DNA of 64,000 bases from Paenibacillus assamensis DSM 18201 (lineage in GTDB: Bacteria > Bacillota > Bacilli > Paenibacillales > Paenibacillaceae): positions 434,001 to 498,000 of the forward strand of contig NZ_AULU01000003.1 of assembly GCF_000422445.1 (NCBI RefSeq), given 5' to 3'. The notes under the pieces were generated by a model. It was not told the origin of the DNA and searched no databases. It saw nothing but the letters and a program-made list of their open reading frames with translations. Below, in pieces: positions 9,808 to 17,794 of this stretch; position 1 is the stretch's first letter; every line of letters begins with the position of its first letter. The position numbers and the translations under genes are program-made.

Positions 9808-9930
9808 TGAAAAATGTCACACTTTGTCGCTTTTACTCTTTTCTCGCATGTTCGCGTGCACTGGACGTTTCATTTATGCACATCATGCGCGAGCAGCATG
9901 CTGTATACCATTTTTGAACGCTTCATCCAT

Positions 9931-11541
9931 CTATCCTTGTACCGCAGACTGCTGCGAATCCGTTGCTTCGCTCTCTGATAATCCGGCACTGCTCCAAGCT
10001 TGATTACAAGAGGCCATATAAGCCTCTGCTATCGCAAGCATAATGTCGCAATGAGCAGCCGTTCCACGATAAGAATGACCATTCACCTGTACCGTAACTG
10101 CGGCTTCTCCCACTGCCTCTTCACCAGATGTAAGGGAATGCAGCTCCAAATCCTCAAAGCCAATCTCGTTGCCATGTGCCTGCTGCATCGCTCGAATCAG
10201 CGCCTCTACAGGACCTGCTCCGATACCTGCATACGTGTACTCCTTCTGTTCATGAATGTTGAAGATCGTCACGCTTGCTACTCTTGCGCGGGAGGTGCCT
10301 GCCACAACCTGCACATCAACGAGCTTGAAACGCCCCCACTCTTGATCAAGCGCTTCACCTACGCAGGTCAACAATTGTTGATCCGTAACAACTTTTTGGT
10401 TGTCAGCAAATTGCTTGAAACGATCGTATACATCATTAAGTTGATCTGCATTCAGTTCAATGCCATACTGGCTCACTTTGTGCTTAATCGCATGTCGTCC
10501 TGAATGCTTGCCCAGTACGATTAGCTCATGCGGAATGCCAAGACGGACAGGGTCCATAATTTCATACGTGTTGCGGTTCTTCAACAGTCCGTCTTGATGG
10601 ATGCCCGACTCATGCTGGAACGCATTGCGACCGACGACTGGCTTGTTAAAGGCTATTGGCATATGCATCATGCGACTTACGCTGCGAGAAACTTCGTACA
10701 AATGCTCCATTTGGACGTTCGTTTCAAGCTGCCAATAATCTTTGCGCGTATCAAGTGCCATGACCAGTTCTTCCAATGCGCAGTTGCCCGTACGCTCGCC
10801 GACACCGTTGACGGTCACTTCAATTTGATTCGCCCCGGCTTCAATCGCGGCAAGGCTGTTCGCAACAGCAAGGCCAAGATCGTTGTGGCAGTGTGCGCTG
10901 AAGCATACGTTCTCAGCGCCACGCGCTTCCCGGCGAACGAAACGGAACATTTCGCCGAATTCATGCGGCATGGCATACCCGACCGTGTCAGGCAAGTTAA
11001 TAATGCCGGCGCCTTCCTCGATGGCGGCTTCTACTAGCTCCGCCAAGTAGCTCTGGTCAGCGCGCGTCGCATCCATCGCGCTGAACTCGACGCAGTCGAC
11101 GAATTGACGCGCGTAGGCGACCATTTCGCGAGCGCGCTGTTTGACTTCGGCACGCGTCATGCGCAGCTGATGCGTGAGGTGAATGTCAGACGCGGAGATG
11201 AACAAGTGGATGCGGCGCTTTTCCGCATCTGCGGTTGCTTGGACTGCCGCGTCGATATCCCCGCGCACGGCACGCGCGAATCCGCAGACTTCAATCTGCG
11301 GATAAAGGCGGGAAATGCGCTGCACGGCTTCGAATTCCCCTGGACTGGAGACAGGGAATCCAGGCTCCAGCACATCTACGCCCAAGCGAACCAATTTATC
11401 TGCGAGCAGCAGCTTCTGCTCGAATTGAAGTGCGGCGCCTGGCGCTTGTTCCCCGTCTCTCAACGTCGTATCGAAAATCGTAATGCGTCTCTTTGCCTCG
11501 TTCGTTACTGGACCTTTACCCGTAAAAATCATGTTCGTCAT
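9931..11541 (-). CDS. leuA: 2-isopropylmalate synthase
   Basis: LeuA condenses 2-ketoisovalerate with acetyl-CoA, the first committed step of leucine synthesis. The 536-residue protein has the TIM-barrel motif FDTTLRDGEQAPG (residues 23-35), metal-binding HCHNDLG near 215-222, GNCALEELVMAL, and a C-terminal allosteric LeuA dimer domain (about 390-510). The tail is slightly longer than usual. ATG 11541 lies 7 nt after GAGGAG; longer frames run into the T-box leader and are not used. No other leu or ilv gene is adjacent. Control is expected through two leucine T-boxes upstream. Confidence 0.97.
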   Translation of the reverse strand: MTNMIFTGKGPVTNEAKRRITIFDTTLRDGEQAPGAALQFEQKLLLADKLVRLGVDVLEPGFPVSSPGEFEAVQRISRLYPQIEVCGFARAVRGDIDAAVQATADAEKRRIHLFISASDIHLTHQLRMTRAEVKQRAREMVAYARQFVDCVEFSAMDATRADQSYLAELVEAAIEEGAGIINLPDTVGYAMPHEFGEMFRFVRREARGAENVCFSAHCHNDLGLAVANSLAAIEAGANQIEVTVNGVGERTGNCALEELVMALDTRKDYWQLETNVQMEHLYEVSRSVSRMMHMPIAFNKPVVGRNAFQHESGIHQDGLLKNRNTYEIMDPVRLGIPHELIVLGKHSGRHAIKHKVSQYGIELNADQLNDVYDRFKQFADNQKVVTDQQLLTCVGEALDQEWGRFKLVDVQVVAGTSRARVASVTIFNIHEQKEYTYAGIGAGPVEALIRAMQQAHGNEIGFEDLELHSLTSGEEAVGEAAVTVQVNGHSYRGTAAHCDIMLAIAEAYMASCNQAWSSAGLSESEATDSQQSAVQG

Positions 11542-11590
11542 GTTCATGCTCCTCGCTTTCATATTTATATGCCTTGCTTGCCTCAGGTAC

Positions 11591-11866
11591 AAAAAAACAG
11601 GCCTGCCATCTCCTAAGAGACGACAGACCTGCCGCGGTACCACTCTTGTTGGAACACGTCCTGGCTGCATCAACAGCCGCGCATTCCCCCTTATCCTCAT
11701 AACGGCGAGGTTCCGGAACGGCCTGCTCCAACTTGTCGCATGTTGCGACAGCTACTATCAGCCACTCTTGCTCCCAGGCGAGTTCAAACGTCTCCCTACT
11801 GCGTCGCACCGACCCGCAGCTCTCTGTAAGGCAGTATCACTCTACTACTCCTGTTCATTGCGTGTA
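11591..11866 (-). ncRNA. T-box leader 1 (leucine specifier), proximal to leuA
   Basis: Minus strand, in order: stem I with AGAGAG and GGTGCGAC motifs, specifier-loop segment GAACTCGCC with CTC (Leu) at 11780-11782, the T-box AGAGTGGTACCGCGG (about 11633-11646), and a terminator hairpin (11598-11631) with a run of seven T. The hairpin ends about 50 nt before the leuA start. Uncharged tRNA-Leu should favour the antiterminator and permit leuA transcription. I see no strong promoter directly upstream, so read-through from the distal T-box unit is likely. Confidence 0.93.
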
Positions 11867-12315
11867 TTTATGTTCGTTTCATAAGCTATCGGTTATATAT
11901 TGAAGCTGTTTTGCCATACTGCTTGTTGTAAGTAACTTATACATTTGATTCGTTGATGTGCTGTTCATTTGTCCGTTTATCGTGGATTGTTGATGAAAAA
12001 TGTCTTTCCAATAGTGGACAGTCTTTTGTTAAAAGATATAGTCTGCTCAGACTTTCGGTCTACCATATACAGCACATCATTCGAAATTAGACACCACATA
12101 TAGCTAGGATTTTATTTGGAGCAGCTAACAACTACATTGTGCCTGGTGTCCACCTTTTTATAGACATTTCAGTATATTGTCCACGTTAGAAGAACAAATT
12201 TTCTAGTCGAAGCATGAATGAAGCTGGGTTTTATTTTTGATTCATCTTCCCTCTTCTGCTCAGAATCAGAACTAGTACATTCAATTTAGCAGTTCAGTCC
12301 CTCATACATACAAAA
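11867..12315. other. 450-bp spacer between the two T-boxes, no gene seen
   Basis: This AT-rich stretch has no convincing coding frame on either strand and no recognisable tRNA or riboswitch. It contains several loose DnaA-box-like words (for example TTGTCCACG near 12178) with two or more mismatches. It would lie inside the leader transcript if the distal promoter drives leuA. Confidence 0.5.
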
Positions 12316-12710
12316 TACAAAAAAAGCCCGCCGTCTCTTATAAAGAGACGACAGGCTGCTGCTGCCGTGGTACCACTCTCGTTGGTGAGCTGTCTTTCGC
12401 GAAAAGACAAACTTCACCCGCTCCACCGCACACGTCCCATGTCCGGACATCGACCGTGCGCGTGCCTGATGACGGGGGCTTCCGTAGCGAACTACACAGA
12501 AGGAGGTTCTAGTTCATCATGCTCTTTGAAAGATACTTAGATGCTCATGTCGGCATCTAGATCTAGCATAATTCACATTAACTGCCTAATCCTTCGCTCG
12601 CTCCGCTCCAAGGCGAGTTCAACGTTATCCACCTACCGCATCGCACCGTACTGCGGCTCTCTGAAGGCTTCACACTTCTACTGTTCCTTGTCACAGCGTT
12701 TGCATTATTC
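12316..12710 (-). ncRNA. T-box leader 2 (leucine specifier), distal
   Basis: This second leader has the same order of elements: AGAGAG and GGTGCGATGCGG in stem I, specifier segment GAACTCGCC with CTC at 12615-12617, T-box AGAGTGGTACCACGG (about 12365-12379), and a terminator hairpin (12325-12357) followed by seven T. The part between specifier and T-box is about 235 nt, longer than in leader 1 (about 130). No structural gene follows directly; the next element downstream is T-box 1. Confidence 0.92.
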
Positions 12711-12743
12711 TTTTTCCAATTATTCGGAAAAGGTTTGTTGATT

Positions 12744-12772
12744 ATTATAGTACCCCAATCATGAATAGTCAA
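12744..12772 (-). promoter_or_regulatory. strong sigma-A promoter driving the T-box/leuA transcript
   Basis: Minus-strand -35 TTGACT (12767-12772) and a perfect -10 TATAAT (12744-12749) are spaced by 17 bp. It starts transcription about 30 nt before the first T-box. It is the clearest promoter upstream of leuA. Confidence 0.88.
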
Positions 12773-12941
12773 TTACATTGTCTCAAAAAAATGATCAACA
12801 GATTCAACATCCATCATGCACCTAAAGGGACTTACTATTTTCACTATTAATAGCACGCTCATGCACGGATAAAAAGAAGCGATGTCGGGCATCTTTTGCT
12901 TAGCCTGAACAACTATCAACTATTAAGAAGAGGTGAACCCG

Positions 12942-13721
12942 TTGCCAAACATCAACGTAAACGATACCTCCCTTTACTATCAGGTTCAAGGGCAAGGCGT
13001 ACCTATTATGTTTATCCATCCACCGCTGCTAACGTCGGACAACTTCGATTATCAAGCGACCCAGCTATCAAACCATTTTCAAGTCATTACGTTCGACATC
13101 CGAGGCCACGGTTCCAGTGAGCGTTCGTTCGAGCCAGTCACCTATCCGCTCATCGTACAGGATATGCTGAAATTGATGGACGCTCTTAACATAAAACAGG
13201 CGTATGTGTGCGGCTACTCAACAGGTGGCGGTGTAGCGCTGCACGCACTGTTGACTGCTCCAGAACGCTTTCTTGGAGGTATACTTGTAAGTGGTATGTC
13301 AGAAGCTAGCGATATATATTTAAGACTTAGAATGGCTACAGCAATTGCACTCAGCCGCTCTAAATTAAAATCGTTTCTTAGATTGGTCATTACGTGGGGA
13401 AATGCGGACAACCTCATAACATTTCGCAATTTATATCGCTCTTCACAACAGGGAAATAGCGACAATTGGTACGAATATTACCGTTACTCCCTAGATTACA
13501 GCTGCACGGATCAATTGCACCAGATTCAGGCCCCTGTGCTGCTCGTGTACGGAAAAAAGGACAAAAGTTTTCATCGGTATGCAGTAAAACTACAGCGGTA
13601 TTTGCAAAACAGCAAACTTATTTGGATTCCAAAAGCAAAGCATCAAATTCCAACAAAGAATGCTATCATGTTGAATGACTGTATGGAGAACTGGATTACT
13701 GAGCAGGAAACACGAGTGTAA
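12942..13721 (+). CDS. alpha/beta-fold hydrolase
   Basis: The ~259-residue product has the order of an alpha/beta hydrolase: IMFIHPPLL (oxyanion region near 25), DIRGHGSS (near 53), the nucleophile elbow GYSTGG with Ser near residue 92, Asp in YGKKDKSF (near 207) and His in AKHQIP (near 235). The substrate cannot be told. TTG 12942 is favoured because AGAGG lies 8 nt upstream; GTG 12933 would overlap that site. It is divergent from the T-box promoter and convergent with tsaD, so probably a single-gene unit. Confidence 0.88.
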   Translation: MPNINVNDTSLYYQVQGQGVPIMFIHPPLLTSDNFDYQATQLSNHFQVITFDIRGHGSSERSFEPVTYPLIVQDMLKLMDALNIKQAYVCGYSTGGGVALHALLTAPERFLGGILVSGMSEASDIYLRLRMATAIALSRSKLKSFLRLVITWGNADNLITFRNLYRSSQQGNSDNWYEYYRYSLDYSCTDQLHQIQAPVLLVYGKKDKSFHRYAVKLQRYLQNSKLIWIPKAKHQIPTKNAIMLNDCMENWITEQETRV

Positions 13722-13819
13722 AAGATGGATACTACTTCGATACTACTATCATCAATAAAGCTTGTCCGCTTGTTGCAAACAAATCAAAAATAAATATAAT
13801 ACTGTGCTCTATTTACACA

Positions 13820-13859
13820 AGAAAAATCCCCAGCTTCGTTAGGAACGGAACTGGGGATT
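13820..13859 (-). terminator. terminator shared by tsaD and the hydrolase gene
   Basis: AATCCCCAG (13825-13833) and CTGGGGATT (13851-13859) form a strong stem, extended by TTC/GGA pairs. The minus-strand arm is followed by TTTTTC, so it mainly ends the tsa operon; it may also act on the convergent hydrolase transcript. Confidence 0.88.
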
Positions 13860-13867
13860 GTCTAAAT

Positions 13868-14956
13868 CTATTTTACAGACCAACCCTCCAAGGAGAACGT
13901 TGGATGTGCGTTAAAATCGAGTGACGAGAAGTCTTGCTGTTTCCATTTCAAATATCCAGCCGCACCAATCATCGCCGCATTATCTGTGCAATATTCCATC
14001 GGCGGCACGAGCAATGGCACACCTTCCGCTTCGCAGCGAGCTGTCAGTTCAGCGCGCAGGCCTTTGTTCGCAGCTACGCCACCGCACAGTAGAAGCTGCT
14101 TAGCATCATATTCCTTAACAGCACGCATCGCTTTGCCAACAAGTACGTCGATGACAGACTCTTGGAAGCCGCGAGCGATAGCCGAATAGTTAGGCTCATT
14201 GCCTTTCATTTTCGACTGGTTCACAACGTTAAGCACGGCTGACTTCAATCCACTGAAGCTGAAGTCATAGCTGTCAGGTTCCAACCAAGAGCGAGGCATT
14301 TCTACCACTTCTTCTGCTTCACAAGCAAGCTTATCGATATGCGGTCCTCCCGGGTATGGAAGATTAGCTGCACGAGCGACTTTGTCGTAAGCTTCGCCTA
14401 CTGCATCATCTCGCGTGCGTCCGATCAGTTTGAACTGTCCTTCATTTTCAATATGAACAAGCTCCGTATGTCCACCTGATACTACAAGAGCCATACAAGG
14501 ATATTCAATCTTTGCCGTAAGCTGATTCGCATAAATATGACCTGCGATATGATGAGTTCCGATAAGCGGAATGTTAAGGGCCATAGCTAGCGACTTAGCA
14601 GCTACAATTCCAACAAGCAAAGCTCCTACTAGCCCTGGGCCCTGTGTGACAGCGATCGCTGACACGTCTTCCAATGAAATGCCCGCTTCCTCCACAGCCT
14701 GCTCGATCATCACAGTGATGGTTTCCACATGCTTACGGGAAGCAATCTCCGGTACCACACCGCCAAAGCGGCGATGCACATCGATTTGACTCGAAATCAT
14801 ATTCGACAACACTGCATGCCCATCGCGCACGATAGCTACGGACGTCTCATCACAGCTTGTCTCAATTGCTAATATATAAATAGGCTTATCCGACGGCGTT
14901 GAAATGCTTATATCACTGTTGCCGTTAACGATACTACCTGTAACTTTCTCATTCAC
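13868..14956 (-). CDS. tsaD: tRNA N6-threonylcarbamoyladenosine transferase TsaD
   Basis: TsaD transfers threonylcarbamoyl to A37 of ANN-decoding tRNAs. Visible motifs are ILAIETSCDETSVAIV at the N-terminus, the metal-binding HxxxH in GTHHIAGHIYAN (about residues 130-141), VSGGHTELV, and the C-terminal CGGVAANKGLR. From GTG 14956 it has 362 residues, with a ~25-residue leader before the conserved start; the exact start is uncertain. The frame extends upstream through rimI, but that part is not TsaD-like. It is the last gene of tsaE-tsaB-rimI-tsaD. Confidence 0.96.
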   Translation of the reverse strand: MNEKVTGSIVNGNSDISISTPSDKPIYILAIETSCDETSVAIVRDGHAVLSNMISSQIDVHRRFGGVVPEIASRKHVETITVMIEQAVEEAGISLEDVSAIAVTQGPGLVGALLVGIVAAKSLAMALNIPLIGTHHIAGHIYANQLTAKIEYPCMALVVSGGHTELVHIENEGQFKLIGRTRDDAVGEAYDKVARAANLPYPGGPHIDKLACEAEEVVEMPRSWLEPDSYDFSFSGLKSAVLNVVNQSKMKGNEPNYSAIARGFQESVIDVLVGKAMRAVKEYDAKQLLLCGGVAANKGLRAELTARCEAEGVPLLVPPMEYCTDNAAMIGAAGYLKWKQQDFSSLDFNAHPTFSLEGWSVK

Positions 14957-14987
14957 CGTTTGCTTTCCCACCTTTAAGCTCTTTAAG

Positions 14988-15479
14988 CTAGTAACTACTT
15001 GCACGTAATTGATCGATATTCGTCCACATAATGAGCGCATCTTCGTTATTATCAGAATAATAGCCTTTACGGACACCTGCAGGTTCAAAATCATATTTAC
15101 GATACAAGCGCTGAGCCACTTCGTTTGTGACACGCACTTCAAGCGTCATTTTATTCATACCCTGTGCAGCAGCTTCTGTGATGAGTGTCTGCATAAGCTG
15201 CTCCCCATAACCGTGTCCTCTGCTGTCAGGATGAACGGCAATGTTTGTAACATGCGCTTCATCAATTACTGTCCACATGCCTGCATAGGCAATGATCGTA
15301 CTATTTTCTTCAATGACCCAATAATGTGCAAAAATATTGTTTGTCAGCTCATTGTAAAACGCATCATTCGTCCATGGCAGCGTGAACGAAGCTTGCTCCA
15401 CGATCTGTACAGCCTCAATATCTGCGACCGTCATTGGCCTTACTCGTGCAGGCTCAGTATGAAGGCTTGCTTGTTCCAC
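14988..15479 (-). CDS. rimI: ribosomal-protein S18-alanine N-acetyltransferase RimI
   Basis: This is a GNAT acetyltransferase of about 163 residues. The acetyl-CoA loop is HPDSRGHGYGEQLM (near residues 84-97), and RLYRKYDFEPAGVRKGYY plus EDALIMW near the end are typical of RimI, including the Tyr after the LYxKxGF-like stretch. The family acetylates the N-terminus of S18 and other proteins. GTG 15479 has AAGGAG 10 nt upstream; GTG 15488 is too close to that site. It lies between tsaB and tsaD, as in many Bacillota. Confidence 0.92.
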   Translation of the reverse strand: MEQASLHTEPARVRPMTVADIEAVQIVEQASFTLPWTNDAFYNELTNNIFAHYWVIEENSTIIAYAGMWTVIDEAHVTNIAVHPDSRGHGYGEQLMQTLITEAAAQGMNKMTLEVRVTNEVAQRLYRKYDFEPAGVRKGYYSDNNEDALIMWTNIDQLRASSY

Positions 15480-15637
15480 TGAGTTCACGCTCCTTATCTA
15501 GCATGTATTCGATTCTAATCCTACTGAGATAGGCTGCTCCAACCATTATTCAAGGTGCAAATGAAATGGTGCATGGTCGAAAGACTATCTCTCGAAGACA
15601 GTTGATCCTATTAGTATTTAATACCGATTATCCCGTT

Positions 15638-16492
15638 TTATTGCCCCTGCTGTTGCTGCTTCAGCTTGGTTTCGGCTTCGGTCAATTGAGTGTAGTTCGG
15701 CTCCAAGCGATGAACTTCATCTGTATCGCCTGCAAGCAGACGCGCAAGACCGAGTATCCCTATCCATGCAGCGTCTATAGGTGATGATTCTAGATGGACA
15801 CGGTGGCCAAATGCAGTCTTCAGCTCCTCCAACTTGGCCCGGTGCTGATCGACATCTCCAGCGAAAATAATATGCAGCTCTGGATTGTTCTCCAGTGCTT
15901 GTGCTGCTTCATCCGCAACATCTACTAACATACGAATGCCATCTGCTGATTGACGAGTACACGCTTCCTCTATCGATAAGCTGCCTGTTATTACATGCTT
16001 TATCAGCGGTTGTCCATTGATATCAAATGCAGCTGTATATACTTGACCACGACGTGCATCCATAATTGGATAAATACGTACAGGTGCGCTGCAAGCAATA
16101 GAGAGATCTTGGTCATTTGTATTTTTTTCCGCTACAAGTACGTTCGCTTTCTCCCCTTGCGCAGCAGCAGCAATCCCGCTCAACGCAAGTGCATGCAAGC
16201 TAGATACGCCAACAACCGGTTTACGCCATGCCCATGCCAGCGTTTTTGCTGCGGTCACCGAAATACGCACGCCTGTATAAGAACCTGGCCCGATACCAAC
16301 TGCAATACCATCGACTTGGCTGCCTGTCCAACCTTGTTCCGTCAACATTGCCTGCATCGTTGGATTGAGTCTAATCGAATGATTACGTTCCTCCGAGGAC
16401 TGGATTGTATTTATAATGCTCGTCCCTTCCAACAGCGCAGCTGCCATCGTAGCTGTCGACGTATCGAAGGCCAACATTTTTTTTGTATGCAT
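15638..16492 (-). CDS. tsaB: tRNA t6A biosynthesis protein TsaB
   Basis: TsaB is the inactive paralogue that pairs with TsaD. The N-terminal LAFDTSTATMAAALL and GIGPGSYTGVRISVTAAKTLAWAW (about residues 67-90) are diagnostic. At 284 residues it is longer than E. coli TsaB (231), as is common in Bacillales, with inserts around residues 110-130 and a Gln-rich end. The start lies 4 nt after tsaE. A ~160-bp gap before rimI lacks a clear terminator, so the four genes probably form one operon. Confidence 0.95.
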   Translation of the reverse strand: MHTKKMLAFDTSTATMAAALLEGTSIINTIQSSEERNHSIRLNPTMQAMLTEQGWTGSQVDGIAVGIGPGSYTGVRISVTAAKTLAWAWRKPVVGVSSLHALALSGIAAAAQGEKANVLVAEKNTNDQDLSIACSAPVRIYPIMDARRGQVYTAAFDINGQPLIKHVITGSLSIEEACTRQSADGIRMLVDVADEAAQALENNPELHIIFAGDVDQHRAKLEELKTAFGHRVHLESSPIDAAWIGILGLARLLAGDTDEVHRLEPNYTQLTEAETKLKQQQQGQ

Positions 16493-16496
16493 TAGA

Positions 16497-16973
16497 TTAA
16501 ATTCCTCTCCACTTTATCTCGTTCAACTGTGTCGCAAATGGCTCGCCGTATGCCGTCAAACGTATAGAACGGCTCTGCTCTCCTTCATATTGAATGAATA
16601 AATGCAAATATTGAGGTGGCAGCAATGGTGTAATAATGCTCGACCACTCCACAATCGTTACTCCATCTCCGTAGAAATATTCATCCAAGCCAAGTTCATC
16701 CGCCTCAGCCATGCCAACACGATAAACGTCCATATGATAAAAAGCCATTTCGCTGCCTTCGTATTCTTTAATAATTGTAAATGTCGGGCTGTTCACGACC
16801 TCATTCACGCCTAAGGCCTTGGCAAACGCCTGCGAAAAGCGTGTTTTGCCTGCTCCCAAATCCCCGTCAAGCGCAATAACAGCACCTGGTCGGCATTTTT
16901 TAGCCAGATGCTCTGCCAATTTTACCGTATCTGCTTCACTATTTGATAGATAGGTCATTTCCACTGATTGCAT
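16497..16973 (-). CDS. tsaE: tRNA t6A biosynthesis ATPase TsaE
   Basis: TsaE is the small P-loop ATPase of the TsaBDE complex. The Walker A GDLGAGKTRF lies near residues 37-46, with VNSPTFTIIKEY (about 60-71) and the HMDVYRV and VEWSS motifs following, all family signatures. ATG 16973 is chosen because GGAG lies 8 nt upstream; an upstream GTG (16982) overlaps that site. It is the first recognisable gene of the tsa operon. Confidence 0.95.
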   Translation of the reverse strand: MQSVEMTYLSNSEADTVKLAEHLAKKCRPGAVIALDGDLGAGKTRFSQAFAKALGVNEVVNSPTFTIIKEYEGSEMAFYHMDVYRVGMAEADELGLDEYFYGDGVTIVEWSSIITPLLPPQYLHLFIQYEGEQSRSIRLTAYGEPFATQLNEIKWRGI

Positions 16974-17166
16974 TGCGTTCACTCCAAACGTTTACTGAAC
17001 AGCGGTCAGCTGTACCTTTTCTCCATTTCATCATTAGCTGGCTGCTCAATTGTATTTCTATATTATATCGGTGCATAAAGTGTTGCCGCAAGGAATTTAC
17101 AGAAGACGCCGCAATGTGGAGGAGGAAATTTCCTGAGGTAGACTTTATTTCATAAACGCAAATAAA

Positions 17167-17237
17167 CAGATGAAGGATTTCACATTGCCTAAGCTCCCTT
17201 ATCGTGCAAGGACAGCCTCGACCTTCTCCTTCATCTG
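17167..17237. repeat. 11-bp perfect inverted repeat with long loop
   Basis: CAGATGAAGGA (17167-17177) and its exact complement (17227-17237) are 49 nt apart, in the ~300-bp gap between tsaE and sspH (16974-17272). There is no T-tract. It could stabilise the sspH mRNA end or act in the tsaE leader. I see no gene in this gap; a 105-codon frame across it overlaps tsaE and looks like chance. Confidence 0.45.
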
Positions 17238-17272
17238 TGATATTAATCTGTACCATTAACTAGCATGAGAAA

Positions 17273-17464
17273 TTATTGATGGCTTTCTTCCTTCAATCGT
17301 TCAACGGATACCGTTTGTGTATCCGCAGGATTTGTACCCACTTGAACCGTAGCCATCCCGTTGGCAACATCCACACTTTCAATCCACACAGAGTGCTCCC
17401 CGTCTAGCTGTACAACGAAATTGCTTGGTGAATCATAAATTTCCTTGGCTCGATTAACATTCAT
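17273..17464 (-). CDS. sspH: H-type small acid-soluble spore protein
   Basis: The 63-residue product begins MNVNRAKEIYDSPSNFVVQLDG and continues with VWIESVD, the pattern of SspH-family spore proteins (about 59 residues in Bacillus). These accumulate in the forespore; unlike the alpha/beta SASPs their exact role is unclear. GAAGGAGG precedes ATG. A sigma-G/F-like promoter lies about 85-115 bp upstream. It marks the organism as an endospore former and lies divergent from the NHEJ genes, which in B. subtilis are also forespore genes. Confidence 0.9.
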   Translation of the reverse strand: MNVNRAKEIYDSPSNFVVQLDGEHSVWIESVDVANGMATVQVGTNPADTQTVSVERLKEESHQ

Positions 17465-17547
17465 TGGCTGCTTCCTCCTTCATCTTGCTAAAACGCATCG
17501 TAGTTACCTTTTTAGTCTTTCTTGTCGCTTTCATATTCAATGGTTAA

Positions 17548-17578
17548 AAGAATGGCTCTAGCTCTACACTTTGATTCA
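17548..17578 (-). promoter_or_regulatory. candidate forespore (sigma-G/F) promoter of sspH
   Basis: Minus-strand -35 TGAATC (17573-17578) and -10 CATTCTT (17548-17554), spaced by 18 bp, resemble the TGAATA / CATACTA forespore consensus with one mismatch in each box. The position fits a leader of about 75 nt. Confidence 0.4.
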
Positions 17579-17695
17579 TTATGTTCACTTCTATTGCCAG
17601 CATTAATAACGTCTCCCAATCATTCAAGATCATGCATGTAGCGTGTTCTTATATGGCATGTACTTGTATCCAAACGGGCATCCAACACTTACCCG

Positions 17696-17724
17696 TGTTG
17701 ACTTCCTCCACGAATCTCATACTA
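17696..17724 (+). promoter_or_regulatory. candidate forespore promoter of ku
   Basis: A CATACTA -10 (17718-17724), identical to the sigma-G consensus, lies 70 bp before ku. The -35 is weak (TGTTGA at 17696-17701, 16-bp spacing). A second similar -10, CATTCTA, occurs at 17758-17764. The 330-bp gap 17465-17794 holds only these promoter candidates and the one for sspH. Confidence 0.35.
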
Positions 17725-17794
17725 ACAGCATTAACGTGCAGTCTTGATCTTCATACCCATTCTAAAGCCTATCCCATAAAAAGGAGGGAAAAAC

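Noticed and set aside
11516-11809. 97-codon frame across the leuA T-box leader
   Set aside because: The DNA is explained by T-box stems and terminator; the frame has no ribosome binding site.
16939-17256. 105-codon minus-strand frame between sspH and tsaE
   Set aside because: It overlaps the start of tsaE, has no ribosome binding site and shows no protein-like pattern.
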